Source: JAPLDB01 sp038230515 (GTDB lineage Bacteria > Bacteroidota > Bacteroidia > AKYH767-A > 2013-40CM-41-45). Taken from it: a DNA stretch of 64,000 nucleotides. This document shows positions 16,797-27,228 of this stretch, piece after piece; position 1 is the stretch's first letter, and the number at the start of each line of letters is the position of its first letter. Location of the stretch: assembly GCA_038230515.1 (NCBI GenBank), contig JBBRND010000008.1, positions 62,001 to 126,000 on the forward strand, written 5' to 3'. Position numbers and translations under genes: made by a program. Below the pieces are notes generated by a model. It made no database searches and was not told the DNA's origin. It worked only from the letters and a program-made list of their open reading frames with translations.

Positions 16797-19700
16797 TGCG
16801 GGAATCTTAAGCATAACTGTGGTTCCCAGGTTGGGTTGCGAAGTGAGTGTGAGTTCGCCTTTAAGCTGGGCTGCACGCGATTTCATATTGCGCAAGCCGT
16901 TGCCTGCTCCGTTACGGCTTTTCGGGTTTTCAGCAAAGCCAACTCCGTTATCGGTGATGGAAAGAATGATACTTTTATTGTTGCATGAAATTTTAATGTG
17001 TGCCTGCGTGGCGCGTGAATATTTTGCAAGGTTGTTTACAGCTTCTTTAAAGATGAGATAAAAATCTTTACGCTTCTCAACTGGCAAGCTCACCTGTTTG
17101 CTTTCATCGTCCATCTCCAAGGTGAATGCAATGTTGGCCGCTTCGAGAATTTCGGCAGCATATTGCCTCATGCGGGCAATAATCATTTCCATCTTATCAT
17201 TCTTCGGATTGATGGACCACACAATGTCGTTCATAAGATCCATTGCCTGGGCTGATGCGGAAGAAATAGTATGGAACAGTTCAGGAGATTTTTTCTCCGG
17301 CACATTTCCCTTGCCTGCCATGCTGCTTATCATGTTGATGCTGCTGAGCGTGGAGCCTATATCATCATGTAGATCGCGAGCAATTCGGGTACGGATATTT
17401 TGTAACTTATGAATTTGCTGCACACGATAACGGAACAAAACAATTACGATGCATGCTGTAACAACCATGATGAAAATAATGAACCACCACCTTTTCCAGA
17501 AAGGAGGTGCAACAGTGAGAAGCACAGATGTGCCCTGTTCGTTCCAGATTCCATCGTTGTTGGCGGCTTTCACTCGAAACGTATAAGAGCCACCATCCAG
17601 GTTAGTATAAGTCGCAGTCTGCCTGTTGCCGCACTCAATCCAGTCCGCATCAAAACCATCAAGCTTATATGCATATCGGTTCATTGCAGCGTTTGTAAAA
17701 TTGAGCGCAGAGAATTCGAAGCTGATCATGTTCTGCGTATAAGAAAGATGAATCGGCTCAAGCTTGGAATTGCTTCGTATAACAGGAACACTCTTGTCGA
17801 AGATTTTAAAATCGGTGATCACAACATTAGGTATGGTCTTATTCATCTTCATTGTTTCCGGGTGGCAGAAGCTAATCAGGCCTGCCGTCCCGAAGTACAA
17901 TGTACCTTCTGTGCTGCAGCAGAATCCTCCGCTAACGTGGTTTTCAGGAATACCGTCAGAAGTAAAATAGTTTTTAAAAGCCCTGCCAACCCTACTATCA
18001 GTTAACGCATACGGATCAAGACATGAAAGACCGTTGTTGGTTCCCAGCCAGAGATGCTTTTGCTGATCGGATGTAATTGAAAAGACATCGTTGTTGCAAA
18101 GACCGTCATTCGTTGTATAGGTTTTAATTTTGAAAGTGCTCAGATTCATTTCAGCCAGTCCGTTCTCCGTTGCAATCCACAATTGATGATGATCGTCTTC
18201 ATACAAATCATATACGCCATTGTCGGGCAACGATTCAGCATTTTTTTTGTCATGCTGAAAAAAGAGCATCTTTCCGGTCGAAGGATTGAGACAGCATAGC
18301 CCACGGTTCTGCGTTCCGATCCATATTTTTCCTTCATGGTCTTCCATGATGCAGAAGACGCGGTTGTCAGGAAGAGAATTGGAATTTACGTTGTAGGATG
18401 AAACTTTATGTGTGCTCTCATCAAAAGAATATACACCATTTGAAAAAGAAGAAAACCAAAAGCGGCCTGATTTGTCCTGAATAATTTTGTGAATGCCGAT
18501 TGGTTTTTCTCCTTCAGGATAATCAGGTTCAATTACTTTTTCTTTCTTTTCATCAAAGAGAGATGCTCCCGTTTTCGAGCCGATCCACATTCTGCCGCTC
18601 TTATCGTAAAAGACTGTGTAGATGTTATCATCAGGCAAAGAGTTTGCATTTGCAGGATCGTGAAAGTAACGTTTGAACTGCTGTGTGACAGTATTGTAGT
18701 GATACAAGCCGGCACCGGAAACTGTGATCCATAACCAATGGTCATTCTTTCTATCCTGAACGATTGTTCTCGGCAAGCGGTAAACAGAAAACTCATTAGA
18801 CACAATGGGCACTGTTACTGATTCGAATTGTCGCGTATAAGGATCAAACTTGTCAAGCCCGCTTCCCAACCCGATCCATACAATTCCGGAGGCATCAGTG
18901 AAAAGGCAATTGATGTAATCATCACCCAGACTTTTTGAATCAGAAGGATCGTGATGAAAGTGATCGGTAAACTTTTTCGTAGCAGGATTAAACCATGCCA
19001 GACCGTTTCCATAAGTGCCCACCCACCATGTAGAAGTTTGTTGGTTGGCAATTCCGGTTACAATGTGTCTGCGTGGATCCGTTTCAATAGAGTCAATAAA
19101 TGCAATGCTGCGAATGCTGTCTCCTGAGAGAAAAACTTCCTGCATTCCTGCATACCAGGAACCGATCAGTAATTCATCATCGTAGTAATTAAGAATTGGG
19201 TGGATAGATGCTGCGATGTTTTTACTTTTTGAAAAGGGTGAGGAAACAGTTCCACTAATAAATTTATGAGTTTCGATCTCATAAACAAAAATTCTGCTCT
19301 CACCACAGCCAATCCACAAACGATTCTTTACATCAGAATGAAGACATTCAATAACCAGATTGTCAACTTCTGGCAATGCAATAGTTTCGACAGGTTTATT
19401 TTCAGAATACCGATGCAACAATGTTCGTGTTGCAAACCATACGGTGCCGTTCTGCTGACTTGCTAAGGCATATATTCTGTGCCGGTCAAGTTTTTCAAGA
19501 GTGTCATTAAACTGAATCTGGTGAAAGGCATCATCTGAAAAGTTGTAATAGCACAAACCACCGTTGGTAGCTATCCAAACGCGACCAACGTTATCGACAT
19601 ACAAATCGTTGATGATGTTATTTGGGAGAGAAAGTGAATCACCTGCAATATTGTGATAAGAGATAAACTTTTTTCCGTCAAAGCGATTCAGTCCATCCGT

Positions 19701-19880
19701 TGTTCCGAGCCAGAGAAAGCCATAGTGATCCTGCACAATATCAGAGACGGGGGCGGACAAACCGTTATCATTTTTATAATGCTCAAAGGAAATATTTGCA
19801 TGCTGTGCCTTGCCGAAAAGGCAAATGAGAAAAAGAACAGGTAGTAAAACTAATGCGAATTTTTTTTTGAAGTACTTCAT
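16788..19880 (-). CDS. sensor histidine kinase with Reg_prop propellers and Y_Y_Y domain
   Basis: A 1030-residue membrane sensor. I choose the ATG at 19880 (MKYFKKKFALVLLPVLFLICL, a signal peptide) over 19916 because a -7 box at 19914-19921 would place the transcript start after 19916. The periplasmic part (about 25-720) consists of two propellers built of repeats such as GFLWLGTTDGLNRFDGKKF and GKIWIGTQNRGLCCLNP, then a Y_Y_Y domain (AYKLDGFDADWIECG). One membrane segment (WWFIIFIMVVTACIVIVLF) precedes a HisKA_3 domain with His838 (IARDLHDDIGS) and an HATPase domain (ITDNGVGF, GNGLRNM). Such sensors often detect carbohydrates or other extracellular cues and phosphorylate the adjacent NarL-type regulator. 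Confidence 0.93.
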   Translation of the reverse strand: MKYFKKKFALVLLPVLFLICLFGKAQHANISFEHYKNDNGLSAPVSDIVQDHYGFLWLGTTDGLNRFDGKKFISYHNIAGDSLSLPNNIINDLYVDNVGRVWIATNGGLCYYNFSDDAFHQIQFNDTLEKLDRHRIYALASQQNGTVWFATRTLLHRYSENKPVETIALPEVDNLVIECLHSDVKNRLWIGCGESRIFVYEIETHKFISGTVSSPFSKSKNIAASIHPILNYYDDELLIGSWYAGMQEVFLSGDSIRSIAFIDSIETDPRRHIVTGIANQQTSTWWVGTYGNGLAWFNPATKKFTDHFHHDPSDSKSLGDDYINCLFTDASGIVWIGLGSGLDKFDPYTRQFESVTVPIVSNEFSVYRLPRTIVQDRKNDHWLWITVSGAGLYHYNTVTQQFKRYFHDPANANSLPDDNIYTVFYDKSGRMWIGSKTGASLFDEKKEKVIEPDYPEGEKPIGIHKIIQDKSGRFWFSSFSNGVYSFDESTHKVSSYNVNSNSLPDNRVFCIMEDHEGKIWIGTQNRGLCCLNPSTGKMLFFQHDKKNAESLPDNGVYDLYEDDHHQLWIATENGLAEMNLSTFKIKTYTTNDGLCNNDVFSITSDQQKHLWLGTNNGLSCLDPYALTDSRVGRAFKNYFTSDGIPENHVSGGFCCSTEGTLYFGTAGLISFCHPETMKMNKTIPNVVITDFKIFDKSVPVIRSNSKLEPIHLSYTQNMISFEFSALNFTNAAMNRYAYKLDGFDADWIECGNRQTATYTNLDGGSYTFRVKAANNDGIWNEQGTSVLLTVAPPFWKRWWFIIFIMVVTACIVIVLFRYRVQQIHKLQNIRTRIARDLHDDIGSTLSSINMISSMAGKGNVPEKKSPELFHTISSASAQAMDLMNDIVWSINPKNDKMEMIIARMRQYAAEILEAANIAFTLEMDDESKQVSLPVEKRKDFYLIFKEAVNNLAKYSRATQAHIKISCNNKSIILSITDNGVGFAENPKSRNGAGNGLRNMKSRAAQLKGELTLTSQPNLGTTVMLKIPASP

Positions 19881-19913
19881 TAGCAGGCATGAATACTTTA
19901 CGGGAAGAGGTTT

Positions 19914-19921
19914 CAAACTTA
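19914..19921 (-). promoter_or_regulatory. -7 box TAAGTTTG of the sensor kinase
   Basis: TAAGTTTG on the minus strand matches TAnnTTTG. It predicts a transcript start near 19908 and a short leader of about 28 nt before the ATG at 19880. Confidence 0.5.
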
Positions 19922-20225
19922 CGTAATTTTGATTCAGGATAGCATAAACAATAAATTCAGGTTTCGGAATAATGATTCTTTGTTTTGATGTGTTCAGTTA
20001 TTTCTTTCTGAACGGTTAATAACAAATCAACTTTGTTTAAGGGCAAAGCCCAACTTTGGAAAATCAAACAGCAATGGAAAATCAAAAAACAATTCACATC
20101 ACTGGCAGTAACAGTGACATCGGCTTTAAAGTCGCAAGGCAATGTGGACGGAAATTTTTTTACGTAGTGATTTCGGCCCGTTGTTTACGGAGGATAATTA
20201 AAACTTTGTTTGTCTGCTGTTTAAT
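19922..20225. other. intergenic region with no supported gene
   Basis: Between the sensor kinase promoter and the terminator of the SprB-repeat gene I see no gene with convincing coding character. A frame from 20056 begins with SDR-like residues (IHITGSNSDIGFKVARQ), then turns into unstructured sequence; it might be a decayed fragment. The decamer CAACTTTGTT at 20029 and the related CAACTTTGGA at 20051 flank a small GGGC-AAA-GCCC hairpin. Confidence 0.4.
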
Positions 20226-20262
20226 AAAAAAGGGCTGCACCTGTATAGATGCAGCCCTTTCT
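20226..20262 (-). terminator. intrinsic terminator of the first SprB-repeat gene
   Basis: Arms AAAGGGCTGCA (20229-20239) and TGCAGCCCTTT (20250-20260) are perfectly complementary. On the minus strand a T-run follows, 22 bp past the stop codon at 20284. The arms with A/T on both sides may work in both directions. Confidence 0.9.
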
Positions 20263-20283
20263 CTTTTATGAATCTTTTAGAAC

Positions 20284-23200
20284 TTAGTTCTTCACAACTT
20301 TGATTGTTTTAACTTCGCTCATGTATTGCACTTTCAACATATAAACTCCAGCAGGAAAAGAAGCAATATTGATATTCGATCTATATCCAATGGCCGATCT
20401 TTCAGTTGCTGAATACATTTTGTTGCCAAGTATATCACTAAGCTCAACTCTTACATTCTCATTTTTTACATTGGCAATAGCGATACTCAACATATCGTGT
20501 GCCGGATTCGGATATACCGAAAACTCAGTTCCGTATGAATGACCAACTTGAGGAGCATTGCACTGTACATAAGTAACAGTAATCATATCAGAATTCTGGC
20601 AGCCGTTTGCATCAGTAATAACCACACCATAAGTGCCGGCTGCAGAAACAACAAGTGTTTGATTTGTGCTATTATCACTCCATAGGTACGAAGTCATTCC
20701 GGCACCTGCATCAAGCGTTAGCGTAGAACCATTACATATTGTTGTATCAGCACCGAGATTGACAACAGGAGCTGCATGTACATAACCGATAGTAACCGTA
20801 ACAATAGTAGAGCATCCCAGGTAATCAGTAACAGTAACATCGTATGCGCCCGGAGAAAGACCGGTTGCGGAAGCAGCAGTTCCGCCTGTAGGGCTCCATG
20901 AATACGTATAAGGTGCCTGGCCGCCTGAAGCAGTTACCGTGGCAGCTCCGTTGTCACCACCTTGGCAGGTAGCATCAGTTTCAGAAGACACCATTGCAGT
21001 AACACCTGTTGAGTTTACATTTACAGTAGCTGTAGCTATGCATCCGCTTGCATCCATTACATCCACTGTGTAAGTACCTGTACCGATATTGGAGATAGTA
21101 GAAGTAGTACCACCGTTCGACCATGAATACGCATATCCGCCTGCACCACCGGTAGCAACTACTGTAGCCGAACCATTAGTCAAAAGACATGAAGCCGGAG
21201 CAGTTGAAGTTTGAAGAACAATAGCGGTAGCTTCAGTTATAGTAACAGAAACAGTAGTACTGCACTGGTGTACATCAGAAACAACAACACTGTAGGTACC
21301 ACCCGCCAATCCTGAAGCAGAAGCACTTGAACTTACATTCGGTGTCCAGACATAAGATAGACTGCCCGTACCTCCACCTGCTGTAAGTGTGATGGTTCCG
21401 TCAGCAGAGCCATTACACGTAATATTGGTATGAGCTTCAGTAGCTGTAACAGCGGTTGGTTCAGCAATAACAATAACCACTTGTGTAGAGCATGCACCAT
21501 TAGAAATATCAACCGTGTAAGAACCACCCGCAAGTCCGGTAGCACTGGTGCCGGTACTTACATTTGGAGTCCATGTATAAATTTCAGTTCCGTTTCCACC
21601 GGTAAGGTTTACCGTTGCAGTACCGTTTGTTCCGCCATTGCAGGTAACATCAGTATGAGTTGCAGTAGCAGCAATTGCTCCACCGCTACCGATGGTAACG
21701 GTAGAAAGAGTACGGCAATTATGGGCATCTCTCACGGTAACCGTATAAGTTCCTCCGCCAGCAGAAACAGCACTGGAGGTAGAAGGAGGAACGGTATTGG
21801 TATAATAGGTATAAACAGGAGTTCCGCCCGAAGTAGCAATATTAAAACTACCAAGCACACCGCAAGCGGCATCTACAATATTCGTAACAGACGTTGCAAG
21901 AGCAGAGGGTTGAGTAATCGTAATTGATTGAGTAGCTGAACAGCCATTCGGATCAGAAACATATACTGTATAAGTTCCGGCATGTAGATTATTAACCGTC
22001 TGCCCTGTATATTGCCCCGGATTCCATAAATAACTAAACGGACCCACGCCACCACCAGTCACATTAGCAGTAGCTGAACCGGTAGAACCACCATTACATG
22101 CCACAGCGGTGCTTGTAACTGCAGCAACTAACCCACCGCCAACGTAAATATTAAAAGAATATACCTGCACACCGTTGCTCGGGCAATTATCATCACGAAT
22201 CGTAATATAGAAGGTGTAAGGAGCAGTACGTGCATCAGCAGCAGTAGTTGTCCAGCAGAAATGCCCTGTAGGAAAAGGTGAACCAGCACTTGACCATGTA
22301 GCATTAGGAATGCCTCCACCGTTATAGCTCATGGTAAGTGTTTGTCCACCGTTAGGGTCAGTAGAAGGAATGTCGAAACAAATAGTAGCTCCCGCACAAC
22401 TATTGGTTTGGAAATTGCCTGTACCATTAATTCCGGTTACTGATGGAGCCGTGTTGTTACAAGCAACAGTATAAATTTGTATGTCACGCATCACACTTCC
22501 AATCAAAACTCCATTTCGGTATTCGTTAATGAGAACCACCATTACACCCACTTCAATGGCTGTCGGAAACATGCTAACATCACCTGTTGCAGAGTTAATT
22601 GAAACAGACGGAGAAGAGGAGATGGGATTCGTAACGGAATATCCGGGGTTGTAAGCACAATTAGTGTTTGCATCGGTTCTTGGGGCAATGAAACTGTAAA
22701 CTAATGAATCTCCATCAGGGTCAACAGCACCGTTGTTAAACGAGAAGTTAGCACCGGTACAAACGAAGAGAATAGGGTCAATATTAAATTGAGGCGAACT
22801 ATCGTCTGTCTGACTGTTGTTCAAACGGGCTTCAATATAGATACCGTCACCTGAAGCACCTGTAAGGGTTGTGATAGCAGCATTTCTACAGCAGTCATAA
22901 ACCCATATTCTCCAGTCAGGACATTGTCCCGGTATTGCAATCGTAACTTCATAGTCATGCCGTTGAATTCCGGGAGCAGCACCACCGCTACAGGTAGTGG
23001 TAGAAGTAGAACAAGGGTAAGTAATTTCCACACCTGTACCGATTTCAGGAGCATTGAATGTTTGTGCTAATACATTACATGCAATAGATTCAATGTTAAC
23101 TGTAACGCTGGTCGGAGCAGGAATACCAAAACAATCACGGTAGTAAGTGAAGTGAACTAGGTACTGGTTACCTGTCAGATGCGTGTAAGTAAGATTACCA

Positions 23201-23316
23201 CCTGCAGCATGACTGGCAGAAGAACGTTGAACACCAATTGAAAGTGTAAACGCAGCAATGAAGAAGAGTTTTAAAAGATTTGCCTTACGGCTCAATCGAA
23301 AGTAATTAGTTGTCAT
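20284..23316 (-). CDS. large surface protein with SprB repeats and T9SS tail
   Basis: A 1010-residue protein starting MTTNYFRLSRKANLL, chosen because its paralogue at 23647-26949 starts the same way (an ATG 9 bp earlier also exists). The signal peptide ends near SSASHAAGG. Residues about 38-400 form an N-terminal domain shared with the paralogue (LTYTHLTG, YYRDCFG, FICVDP-like motifs). It is followed by six to seven SprB-type repeats of about 75 residues with cores such as GQAPYTYSWSP and YDVTVTDYLGCS, a final Ig-like segment (VVNLGADTTICNGST) and a T9SS type A tail (VYPNPAHDMLSIAI). SprB repeats occur in gliding adhesins and other huge exoproteins. Likely a surface adhesin or matrix protein. 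Confidence 0.92.
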   Translation of the reverse strand: MTTNYFRLSRKANLLKLFFIAAFTLSIGVQRSSASHAAGGNLTYTHLTGNQYLVHFTYYRDCFGIPAPTSVTVNIESIACNVLAQTFNAPEIGTGVEITYPCSTSTTTCSGGAAPGIQRHDYEVTIAIPGQCPDWRIWVYDCCRNAAITTLTGASGDGIYIEARLNNSQTDDSSPQFNIDPILFVCTGANFSFNNGAVDPDGDSLVYSFIAPRTDANTNCAYNPGYSVTNPISSSPSVSINSATGDVSMFPTAIEVGVMVVLINEYRNGVLIGSVMRDIQIYTVACNNTAPSVTGINGTGNFQTNSCAGATICFDIPSTDPNGGQTLTMSYNGGGIPNATWSSAGSPFPTGHFCWTTTAADARTAPYTFYITIRDDNCPSNGVQVYSFNIYVGGGLVAAVTSTAVACNGGSTGSATANVTGGGVGPFSYLWNPGQYTGQTVNNLHAGTYTVYVSDPNGCSATQSITITQPSALATSVTNIVDAACGVLGSFNIATSGGTPVYTYYTNTVPPSTSSAVSAGGGTYTVTVRDAHNCRTLSTVTIGSGGAIAATATHTDVTCNGGTNGTATVNLTGGNGTEIYTWTPNVSTGTSATGLAGGSYTVDISNGACSTQVVIVIAEPTAVTATEAHTNITCNGSADGTITLTAGGGTGSLSYVWTPNVSSSASASGLAGGTYSVVVSDVHQCSTTVSVTITEATAIVLQTSTAPASCLLTNGSATVVATGGAGGYAYSWSNGGTTSTISNIGTGTYTVDVMDASGCIATATVNVNSTGVTAMVSSETDATCQGGDNGAATVTASGGQAPYTYSWSPTGGTAASATGLSPGAYDVTVTDYLGCSTIVTVTIGYVHAAPVVNLGADTTICNGSTLTLDAGAGMTSYLWSDNSTNQTLVVSAAGTYGVVITDANGCQNSDMITVTYVQCNAPQVGHSYGTEFSVYPNPAHDMLSIAIANVKNENVRVELSDILGNKMYSATERSAIGYRSNINIASFPAGVYMLKVQYMSEVKTIKVVKN

Positions 23317-23577
23317 AAGATTCAAATTAAGATAGTTTATTATAGATTGTTTTTTCAGATTTTACTTCGCAATGTAATTATTTACTCCCTTAAACATCAA
23401 ATAACTTATGTGAACGGAACAAAATAAAGGGTGAGGAAGAATTCTCACAGTGTAAAATTACTAAATATATTCAGAGAACCAAAAAATTTCAGGACACAAT
23501 AATACGAACTATTTTCAATACAACTCAACAAAACGCTCCAATACTTATCCACAGTCGGAATCAGCCCTGTTGACAAA

Positions 23578-23622
23578 AAATAAAGTGGGGATGTCTCATT
23601 GTTTCAGAAGACACCCCCACAA
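23578..23622 (-). terminator. intrinsic terminator of the second SprB-repeat gene
   Basis: Arms GTGGGGATGTCT (23585-23596) and AGACACCCCCAC (23609-23620) pair over 12 bp with one mismatch. The minus strand continues with TTTATTTTTT. It follows the stop at 23647 by 27 bp. The rest of the gap to 23316 is AT-rich upstream sequence of the next gene with no other feature I can name. Confidence 0.88.
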
Positions 23623-23646
23623 TTACATATTTAGCTTTTTTTTTAA

Positions 23647-26600
23647 CTAGTTCTTGATAATTTTTATCACTTTTTTCTGATCAAGATACTCAACTTTCAG
23701 CATGTACACACCCGAAGGTAATGAAGAAATGTTGATAGTTGTTTTGAGTCCGATTGATGATTTTTCAATATTCGAGTAAACAACCTTCCCGATAACATCG
23801 GTAAGTTGAATGGTAACCATCACATCTTTAATTTTACCAATCGAAACCAGTACTTGGTCATGTGCCGGATTCGGATAAGTAGTTATCACATTTCCACCGG
23901 TAGTTGACCCGCTATAACGTCCGCCACAATTCGAGTTGTCAGATGGTACCACCACCGTTGCATTTGCTGTACAACCGTTTGCATCAGTTACAGTAACAGT
24001 ATAAGTATCTTCATCTAATCCGGAAGCTGTAGCGCCACTTCCACCCGCTGGTGACCATGAATATGTGTAAGGAGCAGTTCCACCGGCAACTACAACACTA
24101 GCTTGTCCGTTTCCTAAACCACATGTTTCGGCTATGAAAGAAGTGGTCAAAGTAATATTGCAGCAGTTTGAAAAATCAGAAGCGACACTTACGGTTGCAG
24201 TTGCTGTGCAACCATTTGCATCAGTAACAGTAACTGTATAGGTCGCTTCATCTAAACCAGAAGCTGTAGAACCACTTCCACCAGCCGGTGACCATGAATA
24301 AGTGATTGGCTGTGTCCCCCCCGTAACCACAACTGTAGCTGTTCCGTTATGTTGTCCGCAAAGTTCAGGAGTAGAAGACGTAGTTAAAACTAAATGACAG
24401 CCGCAACAATGTGAAGTATCCTCACCAACACTTACTGATTCTGTGCTTGAACAACCATTTGCATCACTTACAGTAACGCTATAATTTCCCTGCATCAAAC
24501 CGGTTGCTGCAGCACTTGTTCCGCCAGATGGAGACCATGAATAAGCGTAAGGTCCCACGCCACCCGAAACTGCTACTACAGCCATTCCATCTTGATTACC
24601 GCATCTTTCAGGAGTTGAAGCAGTAACTAAAGTCAAGGTACAGCAATGTGAATTATCGGAAGCAACCACTACAGTTTCGGTAGCTGTGCAACCATTTGCA
24701 TCCGTTACTGTCACAACATAACTTCCCGCTGTTAGTCCTGATGCAGTAGCACCAGTGCCACCCGAAGGAGACCATGAATAAGAGTAAGGTCCCGTGCCAC
24801 CCATAACTGTAACGCTGGTAGTACCATTACCGGTAGTGCATGAATCAGGAGTTGACGAAGTTGTAAGTACAAGAGCGGTCGGTTCAGTAATAGTAACCAC
24901 CACCTGAGTTGAACATGCTCCGTTCGAAATATCAACAGTGTAAGTACCCGCTGCAATATTCGTAGCTGAAGACCCTGTGCTAACATTTGGAGTCCATGTA
25001 TAGGTAAATGTGCCACCACCTGCAACACTAACAGTTGCATTACCTGTACTTGCGCCATTGCATCCAACATTTGTATGAGTTTCTGTTGCAACCAAAGGTG
25101 AAGGTTCAGTAATTGTAATTACAACCTGAGTTGAGCAGGTACCGTTTGTAATATCTACAGTATAACTTCCGGCTGCAAGGCCTGAAGCAGAAGTTCCGGT
25201 GCTTACGTTAGGAGTCCATGTATATACTTCATTACCCAATCCTCCAGTAAGAGTAATAGTTGCTGTTCCATCACTGGCACCATTGCAACTAACATTTGTG
25301 TGAGTTTCTGTAGCAGATAAGGTTCCTGTGCTTGTAATAGTAACAGGAGTTAATGTGCGGCAGTTATGAGCATCACGAACAGTTACTGTATAAGTACCTG
25401 CTGCTGCAGTTACCGTGCTTCCTGTTTGAGATGGAACTGTATTTGTAAAATAGGTATAAACTGGTGTTCCGCCTGCAGTAACGATATCAAAACTGCCTGG
25501 AGCTCCGCAACTGGAAGGTTGTAAATTTGCAATAGTGGTTACAAGCGCAGCAGGTTCAGATACTAAAACAGTTTGTGTTGCCTGACATCCATTAGAGTCA
25601 ACAATAACAACAGAATAGCTTCCTGCTGCAAGGCCGGTAATTGTTTGTCCTGTTAATTGTCCGGGACTCCATAAATATTGAAATGGGCTAGTGCCACCGG
25701 CAATTGTAGTAGTTGCAGTTCCGTTATGACTTCCGTTGCAGCTAGCAGGTGTACTTGAAGCGGTTGCAGTTAAAGCACCAAGGGTTATTGAATAAGAGTA
25801 AACCTGAGCTCCGTTACTTGGACAATTATCATCGCGGATTGTAACGGCAAATGTATAAGGTTGAGTACGTGCATCTGAAGCTTGAGTAGCCCAGCAGAAA
25901 TGCCCGGTAGGATGCGGAGAACCAACAGTTGTAAGCGTTCCCGGCACACCATTATTCCATGTCATTGTCAACGTTTGTCCTGCATCAAGATCGTTAGAAA
26001 GAATATCAAAACAAATATTTGAACCAGCGCAAGCGGTCATTGAAAAATTTGTTCCTCCGTTTATTCCTGAACATGTAGGCAGAGCGTTAGTACACGGAAC
26101 AGTATAAATCTGAATGTCCCGCATTACAGTTCCGATAAGAACACCGTTGCGATATTCCAAAATTAGAACCGCCATTACTCCAACTTCCTGTGCTGTGGCG
26201 TTCATCGTAATATCCCCGGTAACAGGATCAATCGTTACAGCAGGTGTTGAACTTATCGGGTTAGTAACAGAATAACCATTTGCATATATTACATCGGTAT
26301 TTGCATCAGTTCTTGGTGCAATAAAAGAGTAAACAAGTGAATCTCCGTCAGGATCAATTGCTCCGTTGTTAAACACAAAGGGTTGACCCATGCAAACAAA
26401 AACTATCGGATCAACACTGAATTGTGGCGATGTATTATCGCTTACTGAATTATTTAAGTGTGCCTCAATATAAATGTTATCACCTCCGGGATTCTGCAAT
26501 GTTGTGATAGCGGCATTTCTGGCGGCTATTGCAATACTGATTGTCCAATCAGTACACTGTGCAGGGAAGGAATAGGTTCCTTCAAATTCCCATTTTTGAA

Positions 26601-26949
26601 TGCCTGGTTCAGTTCCACCAGTGCATGTGGTTGAATGACCCGGGCATGGGTGAGTTATTTCCTGGCCTGTTCCCGGAATTGGATCTAATTGCACTGTTGC
26701 ATTTTGTGCACATGATGCGGATGAAACATTAACGATGATTGGTAAAGTAATAGGAATACCAATACAATCGCGATAAAAGGTTAAGTGCAACGTGTAGGTG
26801 TTTCCTGATACGTGTGTGTAAGTAATGTTACCACCTGCAGCGTGGGTTGCGTAGGAATTTTGAGTTCCCAGGGTGAATGCCAATGCTGCAATTAAGAAGA
26901 GCTTTAAAAATTGCGCCTGACGGCTGATGTAATTGTAATTTGTTGTCAT
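23647..26949 (-). CDS. large surface protein with SprB repeats, paralogue
   Basis: A 1100-residue paralogue of the protein at 20284-23316. It has the same signal-peptide region (MTTNYNYISRQAQFLKLF, ending SYATHAAGG) and the same N-terminal domain (DPDGDSLVYSFIAPRTDANT, ARTQPYTFAVTIRDDNCPSNG). About nine SprB-type repeats follow. The last five carry the near-identical block GTxPYxYSWSPxGGxG, then VTVTDANGC, separated by Cys-containing linkers (DNSHCC, DFSNCC). The T9SS tail begins TTYPNPAHDQVLVSIG. Nucleotide-level similarity between the last repeats points to recent duplication. The two genes have separate terminators, so they are probably independent units. Confidence 0.92.
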   Translation of the reverse strand: MTTNYNYISRQAQFLKLFLIAALAFTLGTQNSYATHAAGGNITYTHVSGNTYTLHLTFYRDCIGIPITLPIIVNVSSASCAQNATVQLDPIPGTGQEITHPCPGHSTTCTGGTEPGIQKWEFEGTYSFPAQCTDWTISIAIAARNAAITTLQNPGGDNIYIEAHLNNSVSDNTSPQFSVDPIVFVCMGQPFVFNNGAIDPDGDSLVYSFIAPRTDANTDVIYANGYSVTNPISSTPAVTIDPVTGDITMNATAQEVGVMAVLILEYRNGVLIGTVMRDIQIYTVPCTNALPTCSGINGGTNFSMTACAGSNICFDILSNDLDAGQTLTMTWNNGVPGTLTTVGSPHPTGHFCWATQASDARTQPYTFAVTIRDDNCPSNGAQVYSYSITLGALTATASSTPASCNGSHNGTATTTIAGGTSPFQYLWSPGQLTGQTITGLAAGSYSVVIVDSNGCQATQTVLVSEPAALVTTIANLQPSSCGAPGSFDIVTAGGTPVYTYFTNTVPSQTGSTVTAAAGTYTVTVRDAHNCRTLTPVTITSTGTLSATETHTNVSCNGASDGTATITLTGGLGNEVYTWTPNVSTGTSASGLAAGSYTVDITNGTCSTQVVITITEPSPLVATETHTNVGCNGASTGNATVSVAGGGTFTYTWTPNVSTGSSATNIAAGTYTVDISNGACSTQVVVTITEPTALVLTTSSTPDSCTTGNGTTSVTVMGGTGPYSYSWSPSGGTGATASGLTAGSYVVTVTDANGCTATETVVVASDNSHCCTLTLVTASTPERCGNQDGMAVVAVSGGVGPYAYSWSPSGGTSAAATGLMQGNYSVTVSDANGCSSTESVSVGEDTSHCCGCHLVLTTSSTPELCGQHNGTATVVVTGGTQPITYSWSPAGGSGSTASGLDEATYTVTVTDANGCTATATVSVASDFSNCCNITLTTSFIAETCGLGNGQASVVVAGGTAPYTYSWSPAGGSGATASGLDEDTYTVTVTDANGCTANATVVVPSDNSNCGGRYSGSTTGGNVITTYPNPAHDQVLVSIGKIKDVMVTIQLTDVIGKVVYSNIEKSSIGLKTTINISSLPSGVYMLKVEYLDQKKVIKIIKN

Positions 26950-27228
26950 AAAAATTAGATTAAGTTATTTATTAATAGTAATACAGAATTAGTTTCACGT
27001 ACAGTCGCAGAAAGGTTGTTAAGCGGAACCTCTGCGAGGAATTGTTGAGCAATACAAATAAGTTTCATGATCGAAAAAAAATAAAATCAACCTTTCAAAT
27101 ACCGTTTCAGGTTACAATAATAGAGAAAGATTTCAACGCGGCAAAAATTTTTTTTAATTTTTTTTTCGGGAGTGGATTCTGCTCAATTTTTCAATGCCGG
27201 AAATGAGGGTGGTTGGTGAACGAGCGTT

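Noticed and set aside
20056..20271. Short-chain dehydrogenase gene
   Set aside because: Only about 15 residues at the start resemble the SDR glycine motif (GSNSDIG for GxxxGIG); the rest runs into the terminator hairpin. At most a decayed fragment.
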